A stretch of DNA of 64,000 nt from Blasia pusilla (taxonomy: Eukaryota; Marchantiophyta; Marchantiopsida; Blasiales): assembly GCA_050084515.1 (NCBI GenBank), contig CM114271.1, forward strand, positions 14,694,001-14,758,000, given 5' to 3'. Shown here piece by piece: positions 21,641 to 33,187 of this stretch. The notes beneath the pieces are model-generated. The model was not told the DNA's origin, did not search any database, and worked only from the letters and a program-made list of their open reading frames with translations. The translations under genes and the position numbers were made by a program. Each line of letters starts with the position of its first letter. The stretch's first letter is position 1.

Positions 21641-22789
21641 GAGAGGTGAGATTTTTTAGATGAGGGTGCTCAAGGTGGAATTCTGAAGACTTTGAGAAGT
21701 TTGGGCTTAGGAAAGGACTGTGGATTTTGGAGAGGATTGTTGCACAATGAAGTTCCTAGAGAAAAAATTTCCTGGATATATTAAGAGTTTTTTCGGATAT
21801 TTTCCGGGGCCTTTCAAATGAATAGGAAACTTGCCGTTTAAATATTGAAATATTTAGAAATTTATTGTAGCTGAATTAAATCATGAAAAAATTGCCACCT
21901 AATTCCAAAACAACCAATTATTACCGATTAGAATTTCCAGAAATCTGACCCCAGACGGCAAAGACCGGGTAACTCACTGGTTTCCGTAGAAAAATTGGTT
22001 CCCGGAGAAAAACATAGCACGAGTCATAATTTATTGTGTTGTAGTCATGCTCGAGTCATAAGTGGTAGTTCATGAGTCATGGAATAATCTATATTTTTAC
22101 ATGGCAAGTCATTAAAGATGAGTCATGGTTAGTGGTCGCAAGTCATTACTAATCATGCCAAGTCATTATTTGAACAATGGAGTCATCACATTATATGTAG
22201 TCTATGATAGCCAAGATATAGAAGTGAGTCATGATAAGTCATGATTAGTCATTCCAAGTCATGGTTTGCAAAATGGAGTCATTTATTTGAGTCATTTTAC
22301 TCTAAATAGAGTGCATATTATTAAATCAAATAAATGTGATAGTCATACAATATGAGTCATTTCTGCTCAATGACTGCATGTTCTTTTGTCATATGCTTCT
22401 TTTGGTGTGTGTAACGCTGCAAGCCATTTCATCACATTCATGACATATTAGATCCAGATGATCTCAATACCATTGCAATATCCAATGGTAAACGAGTGCC
22501 TATGCAAATGACAAATCACTTACACCTATGAAAAAAGCGAGCCATTACTATACTTTTATCTAAAACAATCCACGACAGTCCCGAAGCTTTCTTGGAAACG
22601 ATCGAGGAAAGAAGAGTATGAACTTGTTCAAAAAAAAACTATCATCTGAGTTACTTTCTTGAGAGTCACATTCAAAGACTCCTAAAGAAACTTGTTGCTT
22701 AACAAATCATATCCAAAGTCAAATATGCAAACAAACCACGATCATTTCACATGATAGCTTTAATGAAAAGTTGTTACATTAATCAAAAT

Positions 22790-23230
22790 CCTACTTTATG
22801 GCCTTTAACAAGCTTAATCAAACTACCAATACCTATCAGGTGCTGGAATTCTCTGCCATGTAGCGGCATAACATATTCTGAAACAACAAATACATATCCT
22901 TCCAGAAACCATTTGGTTCCTTGAGCGAGTGCAAAGTTGCTCTCATGGACTTTTCCCTTCCCAAAAATTACTGTACTTGGACATTTTTCCCACCGACCTC
23001 AATTGCATACTCTAACAAAGGCACCAATTTTATAACATTTACATCAGTATCTGTCCCAATAGCCATTCCTTGCTTATCGTGGCATATATGAACAGTGACC
23101 TAACCAACCACCCCGACCATTATCCAGGCAAGTAAAGAGAATCTATCATCATGGCGGAGAATAATATCAACAAACCTAACATAGTAACGACACTCTGTCA
23201 CTTCAAATAATGTCTCTTCCCAACCCTATA
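22790..23230 (-). pseudogene. Unrecognised protein-coding remnant
   Basis: On the minus strand from 23230 a frame begins WEETLFEVTECRYYVRFVD and passes one TAG. It continues VTVHICHDKQGMAIGTD and then shifts frame near 22985 to KGKVHESNFALAQG, PLHGREFQHLIG and IGSLIKLVKGHKVGF, ending in TGA. The amino-acid composition and continuity over about 145 codons suggest a once-real protein. I cannot name the family. It lies between a CACTA-like end and the LINE, so it may belong to the CACTA element or be a captured host fragment. Confidence 0.45.
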
Positions 23231-23859
23231 ACCATTGGCATGGTTATTTCCTCTGGAATCATTAATCAATTGCAAAATCCTTACTCGTACACAACTTGAA
23301 ATAGATAATTGTGCACAAGATCTGAGACGTGCCTACAACTGGAGGGCTATGGTAGTGGAGGGTGGTTCCAGCTTGAAGGAAAGGCCCATCTCCACAAAAC
23401 CGCTGGTGATCTACACACCTAATGTCTTTAGTGTTCTCCAAGGGACCAGCGAAGAAGAGCCTGCACATGAAGAGGTTCCATGTCGCAAGCAGCCACACCG
23501 ACGCCAAAGCGTGCCCGCCGATCCCCAACCCACTTAGTGACAGTCTCCGTTTGGGTACTGGAACTTCGTGGATCGACCCATGCAATGAAGCAAATTGGAG
23601 GTTGCTGAAGTTTTGCTGAAAAATCAAATACATATATGGGGGTCGTGAAACTTGGGAAACCAAGTTAATGGAGATACCCCATGTACCACACTATGCATGG
23701 TTTGGAAAGATGTGCAAGACCCAAAGGACAACAACAGAGGTATGAAGGGTGTCGGGTTCTTCATCGAGACTTCATGGTGGGAGTGTGAGATCATCAACAT
23801 AGGGCTCGAGTATGAACACAAAGATATGGGTCAAAGTCCGAAATGAGTGCAACTCTCGC

Positions 23860-24310
23860 GGGATATGTATATCGGGTGTATTTACATGCCTACAAAAAGT
23901 GAATCTCGCAAAGAGAGGCAACATTTGATAGTGTGAAACTGATTGCCTCCGGTTCCGGACAAAGGGGAACATAGTCTTCTTGGGAGACTTCAACAATTTG
24001 GGTGGGGCAAGGCACCGATCCCCAAGCAGAGATCGGGATGTTTGGAGATGTGAGAGTGAATGGCAATGACACACGGCTGATCACGATGTTGAGGGAACTT
24101 CAACTGATGGCACTTAATGATAGGCATAAGGTGGGATCCCCGGCTTGGACTAGGGTCAACTTCAAGGAGAATGAGAGCTCCATTGTGGACTACATAGTCT
24201 GTGGATGAGGAACTCTACACACGCAAAGTGGGAAGATCATAGTGGATCGTGGACATTGGAAGATCAGATCATTCATTGGTCTGGACAGAGTTGCAACAAA
24301 GGCTAAAATG
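23860..24310 (+). pseudogene. LINE endonuclease (EEP/APE-like) domain
   Basis: Reads YIGCIYMPT, then NIVFLGDFNNL. After a frame change it reads GMFGDVRVNGNDTRL, LMALNDRH, SPAWTRVN and SIVDYIVCG. A final DIGRSDHSLVW holds the SDH catalytic triad end. These match the conserved GDFN, WT, DYI and SDH blocks of apurinic-like endonucleases, which nick target DNA to prime reverse transcription. Stops and shifts at about 23940, 24000 and 24208 disrupt it. Confidence 0.85.
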
Positions 24311-24862
24311 CTCGACCAAACTAGTGAAGAGGGTGATCAAGAAATGGAGGATAGAGGACTTCCAAGATGAGGGCAATAAGAAGGTGTACATTGGCAAGTT
24401 GGAAGAAAATCTCTTGGCATTTGACACTTTCATTGAATCTACCGTCAAGACCTTTGGGTTCACAAGAACAACTGTGGACATGGTCTTTGGCATGGTGGGA
24501 GCGTGGAGGACAGATGCCGCCGAGATTTCTTTGTCGGCAGAAATTGATAATATGCGTGAGCCGTCAAATGGTGGTCCTTGGAACTCAAGGCGATGACCAT
24601 TGCCAAACGAAGGGAAGCGTATGTCACAAGTGCCAAAGCCAGGGACGATGCATCCTTGCGGGCAGAGTATGTGGCCCTACGCAAGGAAACCCGTCTTCTC
24701 GTGCGCATGCACAAGAAGAAAATGAACCAAGCCACATACTCATCCATCAATGAGAATTTCACTGAGAATCAGAAAAAGCTATGGATGGAAGTGCAGAAAT
24801 TGAGCAAGGCCAGGGGACGAAACGACGTAAAGGCCTTGAAGAGAAAAGACGGTGGAATGTGA
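24249..24862 (+). pseudogene. LINE linker between endonuclease and reverse transcriptase
   Basis: After SDHSLVW the frames encode a Lys/Arg-rich helical region (LVKRVIKKWRIEDFQ, then ALRKETRLLVRMHKKKMNQ, and KLWMEVQKLSKARGRNDVKALK). This linker type lies between the endonuclease and reverse transcriptase of LINEs. It has no catalytic motif. The frame changes near 24590. Confidence 0.6.
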
Positions 24863-25199
24863 CCACGGCTAAACAGATCCGACATGTGTTGGAAGGCCAT
24901 TACAAGGAGTTAGGCAGAAGCCCGCTGGACATCCCTTGAAGAGCAGAACTTCGAGAGGGTGGTGGAGGATTTTTAAAGATACAACGGGAGAAGGCAAATG
25001 ATGAGGTTGAGTGGGCAACGCATATAATGATTGGTTCTCCTGGTTGAGGTGGGAGCAGCGATCAAAGAACTTTTGAACCATAAAGCAGGCGGTGGTGATG
25101 AGCTTATGAATGAGTGTTGAAGTATGGCGATCTTTGCTATGGCTCGTTCTCTAGTGAGTCTCTTCAACCTGGTCTCAGCGGCGAAGTCATCCCCAAAGA

Positions 25200-25620
25200 T
25201 GGCGGATGGGTGTCATCGTGAACCTCTTCAAGAAGGGTGAGCGAGAAGATCCGAAACTCAGGGGTATTACATTCTTTGAGTGTAGTCGGGAAGCTTCTTT
25301 GCCGTATACTCAACAATAGGATCTCTGTGCACTGGAGGAGAAGTGTCATCAAGGAAGGCCACTGGCTTCCGGCAAGCCCGAGGATCGTGGACCACATCTT
25401 CACCTTCATCGAGATCATCGGGGTAGGAAAAAGAGGGGAAACCCACCTATTGCTTCTTCTTGGACCTCAAGAAGGCATATGACACCGTATGGCGTGACGG
25501 GCTTTCTTATAGCCTGTGGAAGGCGGGTGAGGGAAAATGTGGAGGGTGGTGGAGAAGATGAAGGCAAATGTCTTTGAAGTGCGGTGTGATGATTTTCAAT
25601 GGCAAGGAGGAGGACCAAGA
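25200..25620 (+). pseudogene. LINE reverse transcriptase remnant
   Basis: Across three frames: VNLFKKGEREDPKLRGIT (motif 0/1), SVVGKLLCRILNNRIS (motif 2), DHIFTFIEIIG, then DLKKAYDTVWRDGL with the first catalytic Asp (motif A). The later region with the catalytic DD pair (motif C) is not found; the text degenerates after about 25560. The remnant is inactive. Confidence 0.85.
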
Positions 25621-26329
25621 CCAACAAGTGGTACTGGGGTGACCAAGAGATCCCCTGTGTGGCTACCTACACCTATCTGGGCATAGAATTCTTGGAAGAT
25701 TGCATGTGGGATGCACACATTAAGAAGACTACTTGAGAAAGGCTACAAGAAAGTGAACAGGTCGATTCCTCTGATTCGGGACATCACATCGAAGTAAAGC
25801 GCTGTGTCATTTTGCATACCATTCGTCCCTCGCTGGAATACGGGCAGCAGAGTGGGATGCCAATACCAAACAAAGGGATAGGCTTGAAGTCATGCGGTGA
25901 AGGCGTTTGGGTATGATGTCAACTTTATCACGAACGACCAGCGTTGGTGTGAGATCAGAACTAGGTGTGGAACCCTTGGAGGATAGACGTGACATCGCCA
26001 AGTTGAAATGGCGGAGGAAGTGGAGACAATGGACTCCCATCGCTATCCTAAAGAGGTGATTGGGAAAAGGACAAAGAAGAGTAAAAGCCAAATCTTGAAA
26101 AGGTTCAAGATGACCTCTCCAAAGAAGGCCCGAATCAGGGGAGCGGTGGATATAACCAAAGAGAGCAAACGCTCACGGTAGAATAGCACGGAGGAAGCCA
26201 TGAAAAGAACGAGAGGGCAGAACTGAAGAACTTTGTGGGGAACCCCTTGCTTGGGAACCCAGCTCAAGTTCAAGTTCAGGACGGGGGAAATCCCCTTGAA
26301 CCATAAGAAAAACAGGATGGGAACATAAC

Positions 26330-26400
26330 TAAACTCTTGTGCCTTGTGTGACGATGGGGACGAAACCTCTAGTCATTACTTGGTCTCATGCGCAAAATTC
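26330..26400 (+). pseudogene. LINE C-terminal CCHC motif
   Basis: Encodes CALCDDGDETSSHYLVSC, a C-X2-C...H-X4-C motif followed by KFTTHRARA. It matches the Cys/His motif at the end of LINE ORF2 proteins and supports a nearly full-length 3' end. Confidence 0.75.
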
Positions 26401-26759
26401 ACAACACACAGAGCAAGAGCATATCCGATATTGCTACCTGGTAGTAGCACCAGAATTGTTCAACACATTTAGTAGCCTTGATTCATTGCCCAAAGCTGCT
26501 GCACTGATAAGTAATGTCTATTGGGGATCCCAATTAGGTAAAGTAGATGGTGTGGTGAAGAGCTTATTGGTTGACACTTGGAAGCTCCGCACAAACACGT
26601 TGTTTAGTCAGCACTCACACTATATGAGAGTGTCTCCCTCCTCTCATATGGTACCTTCTTCACTTGCTTCTCTCTCTACACCCATCCCAGTCTCAAGCAC
26701 CGTCCAACCAGGGCGCGGGGTCTATGGTCGCAAGGCTACGACATGCACTACTTAATGAG

Positions 26760-26764
<5 letters not shown>

Positions 26765-26833
<69 letters not shown>
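26765..26833 (+). repeat. (TC)n microsatellite, about 34 units
   Basis: An uninterrupted run of TC dinucleotides of 69 bases just after the LINE 3' region. The purine-rich complement could form triplex DNA. Length is likely polymorphic. Confidence 0.99.
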
Positions 26834-26836
<3 letters not shown>

Positions 26837-29296
26837 ATGCGGACAACGCTTTGGATTGGCTTTGGGCTAAGAAAAAGGCCTCACTCGGCCAGTAAAAGGT
26901 CCGTGATTTATTGACGGGTCACAGTGATTTATATCTTCCACTTACGGTTGGGGACTCAGACTGTACGAGCATGAGGAGTTCTTACGGTAGTTGCAAAAAT
27001 AGTTGCGTTGAGATCCATTTAACTAAGTTGTTTTTTGAACTTCAACTATCCTAACTACTTCCATTTGTCCCGCTTGGTCTTTGACTCGAACAAGAATGGC
27101 TTGCGATGAATAATTAGCAATGCATCAATGGGAGCTTTTCCCCAATTAAATTAGCCACAATTATGCACACAAATCTGTTGGTATGCCTCCAAATGAAATT
27201 TTGGTGGATTTCCTCGTTGTGGTGCTTGCTGCTAAGACAACCAAAGTGAATCAAGGAGAAATTGTGATTTGAAGGGTCTAGGAACATCATCTTGTTTATC
27301 CACAATATTGTGTGGCACCTCCCTACCTACGGACTTATTTCTGGTTCCTTCCGTGTTCATTTTTTCATACTAGTCTTTCAGGCGTAGGACGAGTGTGGAC
27401 TTAATGATTAAGAGTGGTGTGTCCCTAGGACCTATTTCCAAAACTTATGTGAAATTGAGATATGATTAGAAATATTTTTGTTAGCACGTGGTATGGCTGG
27501 CTACTCACTGTAGTATGATTTTTTGCAAAATATATGAGACACTCTATCCTGAACATCAGTAGCGTGCGGGTCTTGGAGAAACTTTTCTCCAAGACCAGCA
27601 GACTCTCTTAGGGATTAGTCGTCTAACGGTGATAGCTATGAGGAAATCGATTTGAAAATGTCGTAGATCAAGAAGTTGTGCATGATGTTAAAGAAACAAT
27701 GCAAAAATTGGGCATTTAAGCACGAAGTTGTGACCGTTTCGATGGGGCTTCCAAAGCCAACTGGTGAAGAAAGGAGCAATTTCAAAGTTGTCATATGAAA
27801 TTCATCCTCTAAGGAAAAGTTCAAAACAAGTCTAGGCTATCCGAAAACTCTCGAAGACCATGTGTTTGAATCAGATGTGATTTTATTCACATCGAACATG
27901 TATTTGATTAGTACTTAAAGAATAATATTATAAAGTAATAAACACTCGAAATCTTACCTACGAGCCCGTAGAATCTGCATTCTTTGTAATGCCAATTGGT
28001 AAAATTTAAGAATTTCGGATTCGACCAACAAAATTTTGGAAAAAATTCAACCCAAAAGATTCAATTTCTTTGTAAAACATTGAAAATAACCAGCAAGTAT
28101 TTGGAAATTTCCAAGTGTCCAAAAAAACCAATGAGCTTGGAAAAATCTATGCGCTTCTTGAACCTTGATAGCTTTAGAGTTGGAAATAAATCACCCTCAC
28201 TCTGATTTGGAGAGAGTTGTCAAAGGAAGTTAGTGAAAGAAGTGGAGGAAACTATATCAGCCTAAGCAGTGGCCTTAAAGAATGATTCCATCTAGGCCTC
28301 ATTCAACATTATTGCTCAGGACTTGATCCCATGCGTGCCAGTTTTGGAAACAATATAAGGTTGCTAATTTTTCTATGCCCAAAACTTTTGGGCACAGAAT
28401 TGGCCCAACATTTTCATGACCCTAATTTAACGAAAAAGTGAAAGTAATTAGTTGAGACCAGTTCTTTTTGCTGAATAGACCATGCCCTATCAATTATATG
28501 TAATATTATTAAAATTAGGATAAAAAAGACCCACTTTACAATAGGAAGTGATGGAAGTTAATTTAAACCAGTATCGGAGATATCCATCTTGATTGTAAGC
28601 ACTTGAGATGTCAAAAATTTGTTTTACCAACATAGGTTGCCACCCATCCCCACATATCAACTGGAGGGTTTGTACTTGTAATGATGATTTCCAATTCAAA
28701 TTTCTAATTAATCACAAGGCACATAATTTTATCATTATCACGTAAAGCGCGTGCCCATGGAATCAACTCCTAAGGGGTTGGTCCCATGGACACGCGTAGT
28801 GGTCGCGCCAACCTATTTTCTGAACCCAAAGTGATTATCCAACAATTTATGGAGGGGAAAAATTGGTCTTTGCTTATTACTTTTGGTCCTTCATTAAATA
28901 AGGTCGCCAATATGTTGGCGACATTAAATCATATATCCTAAATCCCAAACACATGGGATCTCATGCGTGCAGGGTCTGGGTGGACATGGAAGGTCACCAA
29001 TTGTTTTGCGTCTAAAAGTCTTGGGTGCATAATTGGCCCAATGTCATGATGACTTTATTTAACGGAGGACCAAAAGTAAATAGGAGAAAATTAGGTTGCT
29101 ACAATCTCCGTGCGTGTCCATGAGAGGTCCGGTGTCTTGGCAACCCCTAGTGATACATATCTAGTGGTTATTACGTAAATATGACGTATTTTCTTGGTTT
29201 TTCCGTCGAAACATAATTTGATCAGGCCTTTAGTCTCCAAAATATAAATCACTAATATAATCCTTGTGCTATGCACGGGTGAAAGGGCACGTCATC
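26834..29296. other. No gene recognised; diverged repeats
   Basis: I find no supported coding frame. A roughly 95-bp degenerate direct repeat links 28370-28455 and 28995-29090 (shared phrases GGGCAC/GGGTGCA, AATTGGCCCAA, ATTTAACG). An 8-bp inverted repeat GTCGCCAA/TTGGCGAC lies at 28903-28922. A CCTTGTGCTATGCACGGG sequence near 29264 resembles the terminal hairpins at 40.28 and 40.96 kb. Confidence 0.5.
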
Positions 29297-29690
29297 TGTC
29301 ATGACCATATGGATTATGTCATAGAGTATAGTGTGCTAGTAGAGGCCAGACCTTATGTAGGGCCCTAGTGGCTAGGTAGAGATACGGTTTCATACATAGG
29401 GTTGGGGGTTACTCAATTGAGGGTGACTTTTCCCATAGGGCCTGCTCTTAGGTTGGAGGATATAGTGTGGAGTGCACTAAAAGAATAGTTAGTTCTTTGA
29501 GTTGAGCGTGTTGCGTTGGGAGTTAGCCTTGGTAGTGAGTAGAGCTCTTGGCTATCGTGGTTCCCGCAAGCTTCGACCTGGATTCTCCCATTGTGGAGTG
29601 GGTTTGGCTCGATTGTATGTGATTCTATATGTGTTTAATGATAGTAGTTCTTTCACGGATTTCACTCAAAGAACTAGAGTAGATCGATGG
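29297..29690 (+). repeat. Interspersed repeat B (LTR-like), copy 1
   Basis: Begins TGTCATGACCATATGG and matches 55077-55450 (plus) and 57558-57197 (minus) over about 370 bp with scattered changes, ending near TTCACGGATTTCACTC. It starts with TG, like an LTR. It continues into unrelated sequence, unlike the other two copies, which are followed by repeat A. Confidence 0.9.
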
Positions 29691-30916
29691 TAGCTTCGAT
29701 TGTGGATCAGTAGGATCTCGTTAGCTCTGATTGTGTACTCAGCCGTGGATGTTTGTGGCTTGTGGATTATGTTGGAAGTGGAAATCTGGTACGTGGTTGG
29801 TTGGGAAAGAAGCATCTTGCTGAGAGCTTTCCAACGCGCTTTAGATCGCCGGATTTCGTCAAGGGAGTCGGAAGTTATCAAGGATTGAAGATTCTGGTTC
29901 GTGTTTGACGGTTTTCTGATGTGGAGAGCTTGGAGTGCGGAAGCTCTGTTGAAGTTCATCCAGATTGGGTGAGAGGTTCATGTTGCTACTTGTATTGTGA
30001 TCTCATGTGAAGCTATCTTCTTGAGTGTGTGGAGCGTTGCGGATATTTGCTTGCATGAATATGGGCGGAAGCGCTGTCGGATTTGCGATTCTGGAGGTGT
30101 ATGGACAACAAGTTTGTCTGATTTTTAGCTCGGAGTACAGAGCTTGGTTATAGCTTATTTTTTGTGGAGAGATAGCTATGGTGGTCAATTGAATTGTGGT
30201 TGAAACAAATTCAATTTTGGTTGAAGATTTGTGGAGTAATTTTTGATCAAAATTTTGCGGACTAGCTCAAGGTCTGGCTATGGTGGACAATAGATCGGAG
30301 GGGCTGGTTGGTTGGTGATTCGTATGTTGTTGGAGACGCCTATCCCATTGGGGGCGCCCTGGTTGAGCCTCTCTCGATAGCGAAGCATGGCAAAGCGTGG
30401 CATGTCTCGAGCATTTTGAGGCTTCAAGGCAACTCGTGGTAGCTCGGGGTGAGTGGGCGTAAGAGGCGGAGTAAGGAGCAAGGAGCAAGCAAGCAAGGGC
30501 GTGAGGTAGCTTTTGCAAGATTTGTGATTTGAGTGTTGCATAATTGGTCACCCATCTTTGGGCTATTCTGCCTAGAAGATGCTTAACTGCTAAGTTCTTA
30601 ACTATGCCAATGTACACACTCGTGTAGCTCATTTGGTGCTGTTCGGAGATCTGTTAGGCACTTTATGCATCTCAAGTTTTTGGTTGATGGACCTCTAGCG
30701 CATAGTACGGTATAGCCTCTCCATGCAGGTGATAATTTCAGGTGCTGCGAGTCTGACTAGCACGTCATCGACCCGCGATGGAGTAGCTATTGCGTTAGAA
30801 TTGTGTGGTGGGTTCTGTGGATTCAGGGGGCGCCACGTTTGGTGGATTGTGTTACCTTGCTTTCCATTTGCAATTGGAGGGTTGTCGTTGGACTTCTTGT
30901 GTTTGGATCCCCTCCA
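29691..30916. other. No gene recognised; probable retroelement LTR or leader
   Basis: Reading frames are short and lack motifs. The stretch directly continues repeat B and precedes gag-like sequence on the minus strand. I treat it as non-coding retroelement sequence. Confidence 0.4.
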
Positions 30917-31156
30917 TCATTGCTTCTTGCTTGCGCGCCCATTGTTAGGGTTGACGCTGATTTCCATAGTAGTGTTACTCCTGTGTGCTACCGATATTGA
31001 GGCTGGTGTGATGACCAGTAGACCGTGGGAGGCTTCTTGTGGTGATGACAGGTTAGGTTGCCTACACCCATAGCTAGTAGAGCTAGAATAGTACAGCGAC
31101 ATCGACATCGACGTCACTTGGTTACTTAGTGGTGGTAATTTGGTGGTGGTGCGGCA

Positions 31157-31435
31157 TCGGCGTTGGTCGAATTCCGATATCACCTTGCTCTCTTCGGCCA
31201 TCTGGTCCGCCATCACCTTCATCAATCCCAACCTTTGGACATAAAAGACCGGATCGTTTAAGTTTGGACCTAAAGGTCCCGCGGAAAGATTTTTGGTTGG
31301 AACATCTTCATGTCTGGGACTCGGCACTTCGGGAGTCGCAAATTCCACCTTTGGCTCTCCGTCCGTCATTGATTCGTCTCTCTGCTTCTTTGCTTTGACT
31401 CGCGGTTTCCTTGGTTCTTCGCCTTTGGTCGCCAT
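31157..31435 (-). pseudogene. Gag-like N-terminal fragment
   Basis: A minus-strand frame starts MATKGEEPRKPRVKAKKQRD and continues with charged and Pro-rich sequence to NDPVFYVQRLGLMKVMADQ. Position supports gag: a primer binding site-like TTGTATCAGAGC lies about 140 bp upstream (31581-31570). The similarity to known gag families is weak and it has no zinc knuckle. It degenerates after about 31157. Confidence 0.45.
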
Positions 31436-31581
31436 TGCGAGTCATCGCTTTCTCAGATCTCCTCCTCGCCTCTTGCGTTCCTCCTCGGCGTCGCGGTCTT
31501 CCGTCTACCTTGAGTTCCCCCAAACGTCCAGATCTTCAACGATCCCAAGTTCACGCTCATCAAGGACAAGCTCTGATACAA

Positions 31582-32612
31582 CGTATCATGCGCCTACTCT
31601 CCTTGAACGTTAATCTTGTTTGTTGCGGAAGCGTGCGTTCAGTAGGTCACGCTCTCAACGCTGATCTACATCCAAACACACACTTCGGTTAGTCGGGTCT
31701 TGGATCAATCAGCGGGATTACTTTCCGAGTTCTCGTCTCGGGCTGTCATCAAGCTGCCCCTTCCTAGTTTCGCGGTTTACAACACGGGAAAATCTCGAAA
31801 GACTTGGGACAGACTTTCTGGTCGGTTCAGGAACCTGAAACGGCGTTTCGCGCCTAGCGATTCCAACAGTTCGATGGAAATCCAATGAGTTCCTCACCAA
31901 GACTCGCACAAAGTGAATCTCAGGTTGGGATCCAAGTGTGGCGTACAAAGTCCACTCCCTTGGATCAGGTTTGGGTTTCAGGTTTCCGCGCCAAACTCCC
32001 GTTCATCCCGTGCCTCTGAAACGCCGTTTGGCGCCCAAAGTGGGGATTCGTTTCCCCAGACATCTCGGAGAAGGTTCTCCCTTACTAGTACTTCTGGGGA
32101 TCTCTAGGGGCCCCCTACATTTAGGGAAAGACACCCGGGCCTCTCCAATTGGGCCTCAACCCGATTGCTCTCTCAATTGTTTTCGGCCAATATCTCAGCT
32201 TGTACTTATGAGTTTGCTAAGATCTTTGTGCGTTGGAAGCGTCTCAAGATCAACTTTCCAACGCGCCCTTACTTGTCTCGAACGCATCTTTGAGCTCAAC
32301 GTTATGGTCCTAAACAAAGTTAGATTCTCCCAAACGCTAGTCGTGTTCCAAACTGGTTCTCACCTCTTTGGCAACCAACCTCCCAAGACTCAACTCATCT
32401 CAAGTCTTGGCTCGAGTTTGGTATAGGTTTCCTGGTCGCGACCACTAACGCGTGAAACGCACAACTCTGTTCCGCGTTTCGTCTCTTAGACTTTTCCAAG
32501 AGACTCTTCCAAACGCCTCTCCAAAGCGCAAACCTTGCAGCGTGAGTTCCTTTGAGTTCTAATGTTTCGCTTGGCGCCTATTTGGTGTTGTTTGGTTATG
32601 AGGGTTGCAACA
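31582..32612 (-). repeat. Probable 5' LTR (about 1 kb) of an element inserted in copia-3
   Basis: On the minus strand it starts TGTTGCAACCCTCATAACC at 32612 and ends next to the initiator-Met-like primer binding site TTGTATCAGAGC (31581-31570). At 32613 it cuts the reverse transcriptase of copia-3 in mid-motif, after YGLK. The exact LTR 3' end is uncertain by a few bases. No second LTR is seen, so no duplication can be checked. Confidence 0.65.
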
Positions 32613-33129
32613 GCTTTAGTCCATAGATACATTTTAGAAGACGGCATACTTTACCCTTAGTTTGAAAACCGGGAGGTGGTTTCATGTAGATCTCCTCCTC
32701 TAAGTCTCCATTGAGGAAAGCCGTTTTTACATCAATGAGCTTGACTTCCCAACCATGATAGGCGGCCAATGCTTATGAAATTTTGATGGAGACAAACTTG
32801 GAAATTGGTGTGAATGTCTCCTTGAAGTCAAGTCCTTCAACTTGACTGAAGCCTTGCGCCACAAGTCTAGCTTTGTACTTGAGAACTTGATTATCTTGAC
32901 CTGTCTTAGTTTTATACACCCACTTACTTCCAATAACCTTCCTGTCTAGGGGCAGATCGGCCATTTTCCAAGTCTGATTTGACTCATGAGACTTGAGCTC
33001 TTCATTCATAGCTTTCTCCCATTCCTCCCAATCAACACTCTCTTGTGCCTCTTTTAAAGATGTAGGGTCAGATTCATGAATATCTGTACCAGAACATATG
33101 ACGACATTGAATTGAGAGCAGAAATCCAT
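32613..33129 (-). pseudogene. copia-3 reverse transcriptase, N-terminal half
   Basis: Contains WEKAMNEELKSHESNQTW, KWVYKTKTGQDN and ARLVAQGFSQVEGLDFKETF, then in another frame [20 protein letters not shown] and CIYGLK. The sequence stops at YGLK, immediately before the QAP and YVDD blocks, because an LTR begins at 32612. No catalytic YVDD motif is left. Confidence 0.9.
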
Positions 33130-33187
33130 GAGTTGTTGTTGCTGACTTTGTGTGTTTGGATCAAGAATTCTTGATCAAATCCAAATC

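Larger units (their letters stand above)
17685..22012 (+). mobile_element. hAT DNA transposon with ZNF862-like transposase
   Basis: A 4.3-kb element interrupts the CACTA subterminal repeats. The flanks share CATAGCA (17678-17684 and 22013-22019), a 7-of-8 match to the 8-bp duplication expected of hAT. Ends are weakly inverted (TCCGGGGAGAACC at left, complement of GGTTCCCGGAG at right). TTCCGGG-type motifs recur within 300 bp of both ends. The transposase gene lies at 19125-21337 on the plus strand. 17700-19120 is long untranslated leader with no supported gene. Confidence 0.75.
16792..22413. mobile_element. Second CACTA-like element with subterminal repeats, split by a hAT
   Basis: Position 16792 starts CACTAGAAGAAAAAGATG, a typical plant CACTA terminal repeat. 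Behind it, 16810-17680 and 22020-22400 are full of short degenerate repeats around GTCATGACTAGTCAT and CCAAGTCAT. Longer units of about 115 bp recur (phrases like ATACATAAAGAAC, TTTGTTTTGTAGTCAT). Such subterminal arrays bind the transposase. I place the far end near 22413, where GCTTCTTTTGGTG is a weak inverted match to the start, but no convincing 3-bp duplication is seen. Confidence 0.6.
23640..26760 (+). mobile_element. Non-LTR retrotransposon (LINE), decayed
   Basis: An endonuclease domain, a reverse transcriptase and a C-terminal CCHC motif occur in order on the plus strand, scattered over three frames. No LTRs flank it. The 5' edge is unclear (about 23.4-23.7 kb) and there is no clean poly-A. 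A 69-base TC tract lies directly downstream. The clade was not determined. Confidence 0.8.

Noticed and set aside
26664-26870. Frame ending in a long Leu-Ser run
   Set aside because: It is only the translation of the TC microsatellite.
30267-30632. Minus-strand frame of 121 codons
   Set aside because: No motif and no codon pattern; it lies in LTR-like sequence.
31293-31613. Plus-strand frame of 106 codons over the gag-like fragment
   Set aside because: Ser/Arg-rich antisense shadow; the minus strand has a start next to a primer binding site.
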